From Methylophilus aquaticus (GTDB lineage Bacteria; Pseudomonadota; Gammaproteobacteria; Burkholderiales; Methylophilaceae), in assembly GCF_030769565.1 (NCBI RefSeq), contig NZ_JAVCAP010000014.1, positions 1 through 64,000 of the forward strand: 64,000 nt of DNA. Reading direction: 5' to 3'. Numbering within the stretch: position 1 is the first letter of the stretch; each line of letters begins with the position of its first letter. The translations under genes and the position numbers were made by a program. Below, one piece after another: positions 48,972 to 56,816 of this stretch. The notes beneath the pieces were generated by a model. The model saw only the letters and a list, made by a program, of their open reading frames with translations. It had not been told where the DNA came from and made no database searches.

Positions 48972-49991
48972 TTATTTGGCAAAGTCACGAGACAACATTT
49001 GTGATGCTGCGGAAGCTGTGTACATACCAGAGGCTTTAATTTGTCTTGCAACTTCGTAACCCTCGTCGCGAAATTTTGCAAGCATAGTACCTAGCTCGGT
49101 TAGTTTACTTGTATTTAATACTAAACGAACAGCTGTACCTTTAAAGTGATGATTTAGGTCGATGTGAGTTTTTGAGTTTTCATCAAGTTTAATAGCATGA
49201 TCCCCACTGCATATCAAAAAAGACCCACCTAATCGACATATTCGACTAATCATGTACAAGCCAAAACCCGAGTTGTGCCATGGATCGTTTGTATTAATAC
49301 GAGCGCCTTTGTAATTTTTACTGGATATTGCAGGCATTAAAGCTTGCTGGATTGCATCGGAATGAGAGTTTATTTGAACATATGGGTTATTTTGCAAGGA
49401 GGTCATTAATCCTATTCCGTTATCGAGAATTGAGATTTCGACTTTGTGATATGTTGGCCAATATTGAGCACAATATTCCATACTTTTGGACTCACTGTGT
49501 TCCAGAACATTTCGCATCATTTCGCGAATTGAAAAAGTAAGTGCATCAACCAAATTGCCCTTATCTTCTTGAGTGAGAATTTTTGCAAGGTGTTCGGAGC
49601 GACGTTCGATAATTTCTTGTTCAACTTCCCACTCTTTCGCTGCCTCTTCCTTGATAGTCTTGATCCGTAATATTGTGAAAGGTACAAATCGATCATTGCC
49701 ATCAGTACAGTTGGGCTCACGTCCATGTTTTAAACCAAATGCTCTAAAAAATCCCATATTAGCAGCATAATCTTTATTTTTGTGGCCCATGCAACTTACT
49801 GTTGTAGCAGAGTTTTCTCTGTTGAAGTCTCTTATTTGTTTAGCCACATACCCCATGGTGAACGGCTCAATTCTTCCCATTTTTGAAAAATCAATTAAAA
49901 CATTCTCTGCACCTGCATGGCTGAAAACTTCAGCGCAAAAGGAGAAAACTGCAATTTCAGTGCATTCGCTAGGAAAAAAAACTGTGGCCAT
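48972..49991 (-). CDS. Orphan STAS-like plus HATPase protein
   Basis: A 339-residue cytoplasmic protein with an N-terminal STAS-like unit (residues about 1-95: VLIDFSKMGRIEPFTMGYVA) and a C-terminal GHKL ATPase unit: N box REMMRNVLEHSES (N161), G1 box ILDNGIGL (D190) and G2 box NSGFGLYMISRI (241-250). It lacks a histidine-kinase dimerisation domain, so it may be an anti-sigma-type kinase, a chaperone-like ATPase or a regulator. It stands alone, is visibly more AT-rich than its neighbours, and separates hldD from hemH, all suggesting horizontal gain. Function not recognised. Confidence 0.65.
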   Translation of the reverse strand: MATVFFPSECTEIAVFSFCAEVFSHAGAENVLIDFSKMGRIEPFTMGYVAKQIRDFNRENSATTVSCMGHKNKDYAANMGFFRAFGLKHGREPNCTDGNDRFVPFTILRIKTIKEEAAKEWEVEQEIIERRSEHLAKILTQEDKGNLVDALTFSIREMMRNVLEHSESKSMEYCAQYWPTYHKVEISILDNGIGLMTSLQNNPYVQINSHSDAIQQALMPAISSKNYKGARINTNDPWHNSGFGLYMISRICRLGGSFLICSGDHAIKLDENSKTHIDLNHHFKGTAVRLVLNTSKLTELGTMLAKFRDEGYEVARQIKASGMYTASAASQMLSRDFAK

Positions 49992-50097
49992 ATTTGTCCC
50001 TAAGTACTGTTGTTGCTAGTAAGTCATGTTCTATAGTTTTCATTTTGAGTTAAACATTTAGAATGCCAAATTTATAGGCTTCTTAATATAATTAAAA

Positions 50098-51204
50098 TTA
50101 TTGGTTACTACCTAGTTCCAGCGCACGATGCTTACTCTCTTGTGCTTCAATCTCCGCTTTTTTTAAGTCAAACTCATTACTTACCCACCCCTGCAAGTGC
50201 TCCAAGGCAATATCTCGCATCGCTTCAAGCCATACAGGTTCACTATTCAGTGCTGGAATATAGTGATACTCACCACCGCCCACAGACTGGAACAAGTGTT
50301 TACCTTCCATGGCAATTTCTTCCAATGTCTCTAGGCAGTCGCTGCTAAAGCCGGGACAAACGACATCTATCCGTTTGACTTGTTGTTTGCCCAGAGCATC
50401 CAGCGTGTTGGCGAGGTAGGGTTGCAGCCATTCCTGACGGCCAAAGCGGGATTGGAAGGCAACCTGATATTGCTCTTTGTTTAAGCCTAAGGCCTCTGCC
50501 AGTAAACGAGCCGTTTTATGGCATTCGCAGTGGTAGGGGTCGCCCTTCATCAGGTGGAATTTGGGCACGCCGTGAAAACTCATGACCAGTTTCTCCGGCT
50601 GGCCGTGTTGTTGCCAGTAGGCTTTGATATGGCTGGCGAGTGCTTGAATATAGAGTGGATGGTCGTGGTAGTGCTTGATGGTGCGGATGGCAGGCACATT
50701 GCGCATTTTAAGCAGTACGCGCCACACGGCATCTAACGCCGCTGCAGTGCTGCTGGCAGCGTATTGGGGGTAGAGCGGGAATACCAGAATGCGGTCGCAG
50801 CCTTGGGCTTTGAGCGATTCAATGGCGCTTTTCATGCTGGGGTTGCCGTAGGTCATGCCGAGTTCGACGGCAAACGGGCTGTTGATGTGCTTAGCCAGGC
50901 TCTGTTGCAATAAGGTTTTCTGTTGCTGGGCATAGACCATCAGCGGTGAGCCTTGGTCTGTCCACACGCTGGCATATTTTTCTGCCGATTTTTTCGGACG
51001 AATCACCAGGATGATGCAGTGCAGAATCCAGCACCAGATAAAGCGAGGAATTTCGACCACGCGTCTATCCATCAGAAATTGCTGTAAATAGGGACGCAGG
51101 GCTTTGGCAGTGGGCGCATCGGGTGTGCCGAGGTTTGCCAGTAAAATGCCAACCTTGGGTTGGCTGCCGTGGGTGTAGGGAGGTTCGGGGTTGTAGTATG
51201 TCAT
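50098..51204 (-). CDS. hemH: Ferrochelatase
   Basis: Inserts Fe(II) into protoporphyrin IX. The 368-residue protein has VGILLANLGTPDAPTAKALR, the catalytic histidine in MSFHGVPKFH, QSRFGRQEWLQPY and the acidic CPGFSSDCLETLEEI. The C-terminal 30 residues (KKAEIEAQESKHRA) are a charged helix beyond the core. The ATG at 51204 is the only possible start, since a TAA lies four codons upstream in frame; it sits inside the right-hand stem of a perfect inverted repeat (51201-51238). Confidence 0.96.
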   Translation of the reverse strand: MTYYNPEPPYTHGSQPKVGILLANLGTPDAPTAKALRPYLQQFLMDRRVVEIPRFIWCWILHCIILVIRPKKSAEKYASVWTDQGSPLMVYAQQQKTLLQQSLAKHINSPFAVELGMTYGNPSMKSAIESLKAQGCDRILVFPLYPQYAASSTAAALDAVWRVLLKMRNVPAIRTIKHYHDHPLYIQALASHIKAYWQQHGQPEKLVMSFHGVPKFHLMKGDPYHCECHKTARLLAEALGLNKEQYQVAFQSRFGRQEWLQPYLANTLDALGKQQVKRIDVVCPGFSSDCLETLEEIAMEGKHLFQSVGGGEYHYIPALNSEPVWLEAMRDIALEHLQGWVSNEFDLKKAEIEAQESKHRALELGSNQ

Positions 51205-51238
51205 AAGGGCATTTTAAGCGATTAAAATGCCCTTATGA
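51201..51238. repeat. Perfect 17-bp inverted repeat covering the hemH start codon
   Basis: TCATAAGGGCATTTTAA (51201-51217), loop GCGA, and the exact complement (51222-51238). In the hemH mRNA the AUG is paired in the stem, so translation should be blocked unless the stem is opened. It has no T run on either side. An operator or translational switch are possible. Confidence 0.75.
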
Positions 51239-51250
51239 CGCATGCTTTGT

Positions 51251-51285
51251 AAAAAAGTGCGACTCGCCTGTCTGTGAGGCGAGTC
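51251..51285 (-). terminator. Terminator after the glycine-zipper gene
   Basis: GACTCGCC (51261-51268) and GGCGAGTC (51278-51285) form the stem; on the minus strand it is followed by GCAC and six T (51256-51251). It separates the lipoprotein gene from hemH. Confidence 0.7.
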
Positions 51286-51291
51286 AATGCA

Positions 51292-51525
51292 TTACTTTTT
51301 ATGAATCTGGTTACCGATCACGCCGCCAATGGCTGCGCCACCTACGGTACCTACTGAGCTGCCGCCAGTGAGTACTGCTCCGGCCACTGCGCCGATGCCC
51401 GCGCCAACCGCTGTGCTTTTGCCGCGTGTGCTCATGGTGCCACAGGCTGTCGTGCTTAATGCGAGGACAAGTACAGTGGTCCAGGTGAGTGATTTGCTAA
51501 ATGCTTTGTTTTTGCTGCTGTGCAT
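51292..51525 (-). CDS. Small glycine-zipper outer-membrane lipoprotein
   Basis: A 77-residue precursor: hydrophobic segment LTWTTVLVLALSTTAC with a likely acylated cysteine (TTAC is slightly off the standard lipobox) followed by a glycine-zipper stretch (GAGIGAVAGAVLTGGSSVGT and IGGVIGNQ) like that of the SlyB/OsmB family. ATG at 51525 with GGAGA five bases upstream fits better than the long frame starting further left. Role likely structural or stress-related in the outer membrane. Confidence 0.75.
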   Translation of the reverse strand: MHSSKNKAFSKSLTWTTVLVLALSTTACGTMSTRGKSTAVGAGIGAVAGAVLTGGSSVGTVGGAAIGGVIGNQIHKK

Positions 51526-51665
51526 AGGGTTCTCCCTTGATGTTGATTGAGATTTGAGTGGATTATGTCGATATTGAGGGCTGCATAATAGCAGTTGAAT
51601 GCCTATTTTTTTGTCGGATTTATCTGACAAACAAGTGTCAGAATTGATTAGGTTGTGCAATATCC

Positions 51666-52682
51666 TTACTGATTGGAAAGTGCATTTGAGAGCAGCTTGG
51701 CCGTGACATCCACAATCGGGATGATGCGCTCGTAAGCCATGCGGGTTGGGCCAATCACGCCCAGGGTGCCAACCACTTGCCCATCGACATCATAGGGGGC
51801 AGTGACCATGCTGCATTCATCCAGTGGCAGGTAGCCGCTTTCGCCGCCAATAAAAATTTGCACGCCATCTGCGCGCTGGCTTTGGTCCAGCAGTTGCATC
51901 AGGGCGGTACGCCGCTCGAAAATCTCGAACAGTTTGCGCAAGCTGCCTACATTGGCTGACAGTTCATCGACTTCCAGCAGGTTGCGCTCACCGGAAATGA
52001 CAACGGCTTCTTTGTTGGTTTGTTCAGGCTGGCTGGCGGCATCGAGTGCAGCAGACATCAGGTGGTTAATATCCGCCTGCATTTGTTGCAATTCCTGTCT
52101 GAGTTTAAGTTGCACTTCATCCAGTGTCAGCCCGCTGCAATGCGTGTTGACGTAATTGCTTGCTGCGGTGAGTTCGCTGGCACTAAAGGCTTTTTCTGTC
52201 ATCAGGATGCGGTTTTGTACCTGTCCATCATCCGTCACCAGAATGACCAGAATTTTTTTCTCGGAAAGGAGCAAGAATTCCAGGTGTTTGAGCAGGTTGC
52301 GGCTCCGTTTGGGGGTGAGTATTACGCCCGCAAACTGGGTGAGTTGCGACAACATATCTGCCGCATTGTTGATCAGTGCTTGCGGGTCAGGCGAGGAAAG
52401 TCCGGATTTAAGCTGGCTGATGGCGCGCGCATCAATCGGTTTGACCGTCAGCAGAGAGTCGACAAACAGGCGATAGCCTTTTTGCGTGGGCACACGTCCG
52501 GCGGAGGTGTGCGGACTGGCGATAAACCCTAATTGTTCCAGATCACTCATCACGTTACGGATGGTCGCAGGACTCACATCCAGCCCGGAATGCTGCAACA
52601 GTGTGCGGGAGCCGATTGGTTGTCCGTCGCTGATGTAATGTTCCACCAGTGTTTTTAACAGTATTTGTGCTCTTTTGTCCAA
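51666..52682 (-). CDS. hrcA: Heat-inducible transcription repressor HrcA
   Basis: Represses groE/dnaK-type heat-shock genes through CIRCE sites. The 338-residue protein has the winged-helix N-terminus ([28 protein letters not shown]), and the typical later segments [18 protein letters not shown] and [18 protein letters not shown]. No CIRCE repeat was seen in its own 104-base upstream gap (52683-52786), so autoregulation is not evident. It is divergent from nadK, the standard hrcA/nadK arrangement. Confidence 0.95.
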   Translation of the reverse strand: MDKRAQILLKTLVEHYISDGQPIGSRTLLQHSGLDVSPATIRNVMSDLEQLGFIASPHTSAGRVPTQKGYRLFVDSLLTVKPIDARAISQLKSGLSSPDPQALINNAADMLSQLTQFAGVILTPKRSRNLLKHLEFLLLSEKKILVILVTDDGQVQNRILMTEKAFSASELTAASNYVNTHCSGLTLDEVQLKLRQELQQMQADINHLMSAALDAASQPEQTNKEAVVISGERNLLEVDELSANVGSLRKLFEIFERRTALMQLLDQSQRADGVQIFIGGESGYLPLDECSMVTAPYDVDGQVVGTLGVIGPTRMAYERIIPIVDVTAKLLSNALSNQ

Positions 52683-52786
52683 GGCGAGTGACTCAAAAAT
52701 CTACAATACTGATTTTGCCTGATTTGATGCTGACTTAACAGCCCTGCGTGCTTTTCAGTCTAGGTTGAATATGCTTTAATGCGCGC

Positions 52787-53656
52787 ATGTCCTTTCCTTT
52801 CTCTTCTGTCGCGATCGTTGGTAAATACATGGATGAAAACGCATTGCAGCAGATGCAAAGCGACTTAACCCGGTTGGCCCATCATCTTTTGCAGCAAGGT
52901 CTGCATGTCTGTGTTGAAGAAAATACGGCAAAATTTATTGGTTACGACGGCTTTGTCGTCACTGATCTTGACCGCATTGGTGAAAAGTCCGATCTGGTGA
53001 TTGTGATGGGGGGCGATGGCACCATGCTCAGCGTGGGGCGCGCATTACGCGAGTCTGCTGCGCCACTGGTGGGCATTAACCGGGGCCGATTGGGATTTTT
53101 GACCGATTTGCAAACGGATAACATGCTGGTCGAGCTTGATAAAATCCTGGCAGGGGAATACCAGATTGAGTCTCGCATGTTGTTACAATCGTCAGTCATG
53201 CGAGGGGAAAGCAGCATTTACCATACCGTTGCCTTGAATGATGTCGTCATTAAAAGTGCAGTGCGGCTGATTGAACTCGAAGTGCATGTCGATGGCAAGT
53301 TTGTGTCACGTCAGCGGGCAGATGGCCTGATTTTAAGTACACCCACTGGCACTACCGCTTATGCACTGTCTGCCGGGGGACCGATTATGCATCCGGATCT
53401 GGATGCGATTTCTATCGTCCCTATCAGCCCGCATACCTTGAGTTATCGCCCGGTCAGTGTGCCTGCCGAAAGTACGATAGAAGTCACGGTGGTCAGTGCC
53501 ACGGATGCCCAGATCAATTTTGATGGCCAGGGGCAATATCCTTTGTTGCCAGGGGATCGCATACGGATTGCGCGTGCGGCACAAAAAATACAGTTGCTGC
53601 ATCCGCAAAGCTATTGTTATTTTGATATGTTACGTAACAAACTCAACTGGGGTTAG
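52787..53656 (+). CDS. nadK: NAD kinase
   Basis: Phosphorylates NAD to NADP. The 289-residue protein has the GGDGTMLSVGR motif, GINRGRLGFLTDL and the glycine-rich LSTPTGTTAYALSAGG. It is divergent from hrcA and followed closely by a small exported protein gene and recN. Given a possibly NAD-using icd, NADP supply from other routes could matter in this organism. Confidence 0.96.
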   Translation: MSFPFSSVAIVGKYMDENALQQMQSDLTRLAHHLLQQGLHVCVEENTAKFIGYDGFVVTDLDRIGEKSDLVIVMGGDGTMLSVGRALRESAAPLVGINRGRLGFLTDLQTDNMLVELDKILAGEYQIESRMLLQSSVMRGESSIYHTVALNDVVIKSAVRLIELEVHVDGKFVSRQRADGLILSTPTGTTAYALSAGGPIMHPDLDAISIVPISPHTLSYRPVSVPAESTIEVTVVSATDAQINFDGQGQYPLLPGDRIRIARAAQKIQLLHPQSYCYFDMLRNKLNWG

Positions 53657-53661
53657 TCGCC

Positions 53662-54030
53662 ATGCAAGGATGGATTAGGTCTGGGATAGGGTTTCTGCTG
53701 TTGGCAGCTAGCCAATCGGTGTGGGCCGCACAGCCCTGGCAGGGACAGTTTTTATACAGCTATGAAGGTGGCAGTGTTTATCGTGTCACTGCCAACCATC
53801 AAAAAAGCATGCACTGGGAATGTATTCAGGGTGAAGAGGCCGGTGCTAGTGGCGAAGAGTTGCCCGAGCGTATTCAGGTGAGGCCCGATATTTATTTTGT
53901 CAGCTGGACTGAGAAAAGTGGTGTCCAGGTGACACAAGTGCTCGATTTTAAGTCCATGAAAGTCTATTCCACCATCATTGATCAGTCTGCCCGTTATGTG
54001 TTGCGCGGGTCGATCAAAAGAGAAAAATAA
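53662..54030 (+). CDS. Small exported lipocalin-like protein (MoaF-like)
   Basis: A 122-residue protein with a signal peptide (LLLAASQSVWA, cleavage before AQPWQG) and a predicted all-beta body (FLYSYEGGSVYRV, MHWECIQGEE, YFVSWTEKSGVQVTQVLDF) that resembles the MoaF/phenolic-acid-decarboxylase lipocalin fold. One cysteine only. Function unknown. Five bases after nadK and nine before recN, so probably co-transcribed with both. Confidence 0.6.
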   Translation: MQGWIRSGIGFLLLAASQSVWAAQPWQGQFLYSYEGGSVYRVTANHQKSMHWECIQGEEAGASGEELPERIQVRPDIYFVSWTEKSGVQVTQVLDFKSMKVYSTIIDQSARYVLRGSIKREK

Positions 54031-54039
54031 ATTACACCT

Positions 54040-55692
54040 ATGCTGCAAGCACTCTCTATCCGTGATTTTGTGATTGTCGATGCACTCGATTTGGAGTTTG
54101 CATCGGGCTATACCGCGCTCACTGGTGAAACTGGCGCCGGTAAATCCATTTTAATTGATGCCCTGTCATTGAGTCTGGGCGCGCGTAATGAAGGTGATGT
54201 CACGCGCAGAGGTTGTGAAAAAGCCGAGATCTCGACCACTTTTGCGATTGCTGGCAATGCAGGCGCGCGCGCCTGGCTGCAAGCCCAGGAAATGGATGTG
54301 GACGACACCCTGGTGTTGCGTCGGGTGATTTATGCAGATGGCCGCAGCCGGGCGTTTATCAACGGCGTCACGGCCACTGTTGGACAGTTGCGCGAGATCG
54401 GTGAAGCCCTGATTGATATTTACAGCCAGAACGCACATCACTCCTTGCTTAAAACAGCGACGCAGCGCGAGATTCTGGACGCCTATGCGCAAGCTGGCCC
54501 GCTGGCCAGAGAAGTCTCCCAATTTTTTAAAGCCTGGTACCAATTGCATCAGCAACAGCTGGCTTACGAAAAAAATGCCAGCCAGTTTGCGGATGAGCTG
54601 GCCGAACTGCGCGACAAAACCCGCGAACTCAAACAACTGTCATTTTCCGAAGAGGAATGGTTAACCCTGCAACTGGAGCATACAAGACTCAGTAACGGTG
54701 CCAGTCTGCTCAGTGGCATGGAGCTCTGTTTGCAGCTGATGAGCGAGGGCGAGGTTAATGCGCTGGAAATGCTCGCGCAAACCCAGGCCAAACTGGTCGA
54801 GTTGCAGGACATGGATGCGCAGTTGCAGCCAATTGCTGAAACCCTGGATTCAGCGGCTATCCAGCTTGAAGAGGCCAGTCGTCAGCTTAACCGCTATTTG
54901 CAAAAAACCGATCTGGACCCCGAACGCCTGGCCGAAGTGGAAGCAAGAATGCAAGCCATTCATGGCACGGCACGTAAATACCGGATCAAGCCTGAAGAGC
55001 TGCCGGACTTGCTGAAGCAGGATGTTGCACGGATGACTGAACTGGAAGACCTGGCAGATGATGGTGCGCTGGCAAAACAGGTACATGCAGCGTGGCAAAC
55101 CTACCAGCAAAGCGCCCAGGCCTTGACGGCAGCACGCCAGCTGGCAGCGCAAACATTAGCCAAAACCATTACGGAGCAAATGCAGGCACTGTCGCTGAAA
55201 GGCGGGCAGTTTGCTGTGGCACTCACTCCTTGCGAGGCGGCGGCATATGGACTGGAACAGGTCGAATTTCTGGTGGCAGGCCATGCCGGTGTGGAGCCGC
55301 GCCCATTGAATAAAGTGGCCTCGGGGGGCGAGCTGTCCCGTATCAGCCTGGCACTGCAGGTGACGACGGCCTCACTCGGCACCGTGCCATGCATGATTTT
55401 TGATGAAGTGGATGTGGGTATTGGCGGCGGGGTGGCTGAGGTTGTGGGTCAGTTGCTCAATGCGCTTGGCCAGCACCGTCAGGTACTGGTCATTACCCAT
55501 CTGGCACAGGTGGCGTCGCAGGCGCAGCAGCATCTGCAAGTCAGCAAGGCCGAGCAAGATGGAAATACGTTAAGCCGGATTCGTGCCCTGAATGCGGAAG
55601 AGCGCGTAGAGGAAATTGCCAGAATGCTGGGCGGCTTGCACATCACGGAAACAACCAGAAATCATGCCAGGGAAATGCTGCGCGTCGGTTAA
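54040..55692 (+). CDS. recN: DNA repair protein RecN
   Basis: SMC-like ATPase acting on double-strand breaks. The 550-residue protein has Walker A ALTGETGAGKSILIDALSL, a long coiled coil (about 150-365), signature KVASGGELSRISLALQV, and Walker B CMIFDEVDVGIGGGVAE. Usual length. Third in the nadK-MoaF-like-recN unit; no LexA box was searched in detail. Convergent with the DNA glycosylase gene. Confidence 0.96.
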   Translation: MLQALSIRDFVIVDALDLEFASGYTALTGETGAGKSILIDALSLSLGARNEGDVTRRGCEKAEISTTFAIAGNAGARAWLQAQEMDVDDTLVLRRVIYADGRSRAFINGVTATVGQLREIGEALIDIYSQNAHHSLLKTATQREILDAYAQAGPLAREVSQFFKAWYQLHQQQLAYEKNASQFADELAELRDKTRELKQLSFSEEEWLTLQLEHTRLSNGASLLSGMELCLQLMSEGEVNALEMLAQTQAKLVELQDMDAQLQPIAETLDSAAIQLEEASRQLNRYLQKTDLDPERLAEVEARMQAIHGTARKYRIKPEELPDLLKQDVARMTELEDLADDGALAKQVHAAWQTYQQSAQALTAARQLAAQTLAKTITEQMQALSLKGGQFAVALTPCEAAAYGLEQVEFLVAGHAGVEPRPLNKVASGGELSRISLALQVTTASLGTVPCMIFDEVDVGIGGGVAEVVGQLLNALGQHRQVLVITHLAQVASQAQQHLQVSKAEQDGNTLSRIRALNAEERVEEIARMLGGLHITETTRNHAREMLRVG

Positions 55693-55767
55693 GCATCACT
55701 CAGCAGTTTTATCTTTACATTCCGCATTCTCGATGCGCATCCCAGATAAGTATTTTCGGGCACGTTT

Positions 55768-56268
55768 TTAGGTACACAGGACTTTCCACCTTGCCAGTTT
55801 TTCGTCAAAGCCGATGCCTGCATGTGCCGGGCTGGTTGACGGTAAGGTCATGGTTTGAATGTGCATCGTTTCCATATGATGGTTGAGCTTGATATGCTTT
55901 TTAAACAGGCTGGCAGCTGCAAGGCCGTTAAACACAATCAATGCAATGTCAGGGCACAGGCTTAATAGCCCATTAATATCGTTGGCGATCACGCTTTCTT
56001 TTTCAATCGCACTGTCAAGGCTGCCTTGTCTTTGCGCGGACTGGCACACATCCCAAATCGCCAGTTTGGCTTGCATGACATGCAGGCATCGTTCCGGATA
56101 TGGCAGCCAGGCCGGAATCCCATATAAAGCTTCGATAATTCGCCAGAAGGCATTTTGCGGGTGAGCGTAATATTGTTGCTGCTTAAGCGAGGCTAGGCCG
56201 GGCAGGGAGCCCAGTATCAGTATGCGCGCATCTGCGCGCGCAATCGGTAAAAAACTGCTGGCGCGCAT
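55768..56268 (-). CDS. DNA-deoxyinosine glycosylase (family 6 uracil-DNA glycosylase superfamily)
   Basis: Excises deaminated adenine (hypoxanthine) or related bases. The 166-residue protein has ILILGSLPGLASLKQQQYY followed by AHPQNAFWRI, the signature of HDG-type glycosylases, and the C-terminal STSPAHAG loop. The ATG at 56268 is the first in-frame start downstream of the fur stop; an upstream extension lies wholly out of frame within fur. Lies 22 bases from fur and is convergent with recN. Confidence 0.85.
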   Translation of the reverse strand: MRASSFLPIARADARILILGSLPGLASLKQQQYYAHPQNAFWRIIEALYGIPAWLPYPERCLHVMQAKLAIWDVCQSAQRQGSLDSAIEKESVIANDINGLLSLCPDIALIVFNGLAAASLFKKHIKLNHHMETMHIQTMTLPSTSPAHAGIGFDEKLARWKVLCT

Positions 56269-56290
56269 ACTGATACTGAGAAAGTTTGGA

Positions 56291-56716
56291 TCAGTTTTTG
56301 TGCGGACAGCTGGTTTTGATACAGTCGGCGTAAATATACAGGGAGTGGTCGTGGATTTTAAAGCCGCGGTCTTCAGCGACTTTGTGTTGTAGCTTCTCAA
56401 TTTCCTCGTTGCAAAACTCTTCCACATGGCCACATTGCACACAGACAATATGGTCGTGATGGCTGCCTTCATTGAGCTCAAACACCGCTTTGCCACTTTC
56501 AAAATGGTGGCGCACGAGTAATCCAGCCTGTTCAAACTGCGTGAGTACACGATAAACGGTGGCCAAGCCGACGTCTTCACCATTGGTGATCATGATTTTA
56601 TAAATGTCTTCAGCGGACAAATGGCGTTGTTCGCTGGTTTCAAACAATTCAAGAATTTTTAATCTGGGCAGTGTTGCTTTAAGGCCTGCATTCTTCAGTT
56701 CTTTGGGATCATGCAT
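56291..56716 (-). CDS. fur: Ferric uptake regulator
   Basis: Iron-dependent repressor. The 141-residue protein has the winged-helix NAGLKATLPRLKILELFE, DVGLATVYRVLTQFEQAGLL, the metal-site HHDHIVCVQCGHVEEF and a second pair of histidines in HDHSLYIYADC. It is divergent from bamE, a conserved fur-omlA neighbourhood. A Fur-box-like site is present upstream of the TonB receptor gene (6890-6908). Confidence 0.97.
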   Translation of the reverse strand: MHDPKELKNAGLKATLPRLKILELFETSEQRHLSAEDIYKIMITNGEDVGLATVYRVLTQFEQAGLLVRHHFESGKAVFELNEGSHHDHIVCVQCGHVEEFCNEEIEKLQHKVAEDRGFKIHDHSLYIYADCIKTSCPHKN

Positions 56717-56769
56717 AGTGTTTTGTCCAGTGTTGCGTATTCTGGCGTATTTGATTGGCCAAACTACGT

Positions 56770-56798
56770 GGTATATTAATGTTTGTGTTCAATATACC
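56770..56798. repeat. Inverted repeat in the fur-bamE control region
   Basis: GGTATATT (56770-56777) and AATATACC (56791-56798) are exact complements 13 bases apart, located between the divergent fur and bamE start codons. The left arm overlaps a possible bamE -10 element (TATATT), so binding there could affect bamE or fur transcription. Confidence 0.45.
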
Positions 56799-56816
56799 GA
56801 TTATAAAGTGAATCCA

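Noticed and set aside
52683-52786. CIRCE operator upstream of hrcA
   Set aside because: No TTAGCACTC-N9-GAGTGCTAA-like repeat is present in the hrcA-nadK gap.
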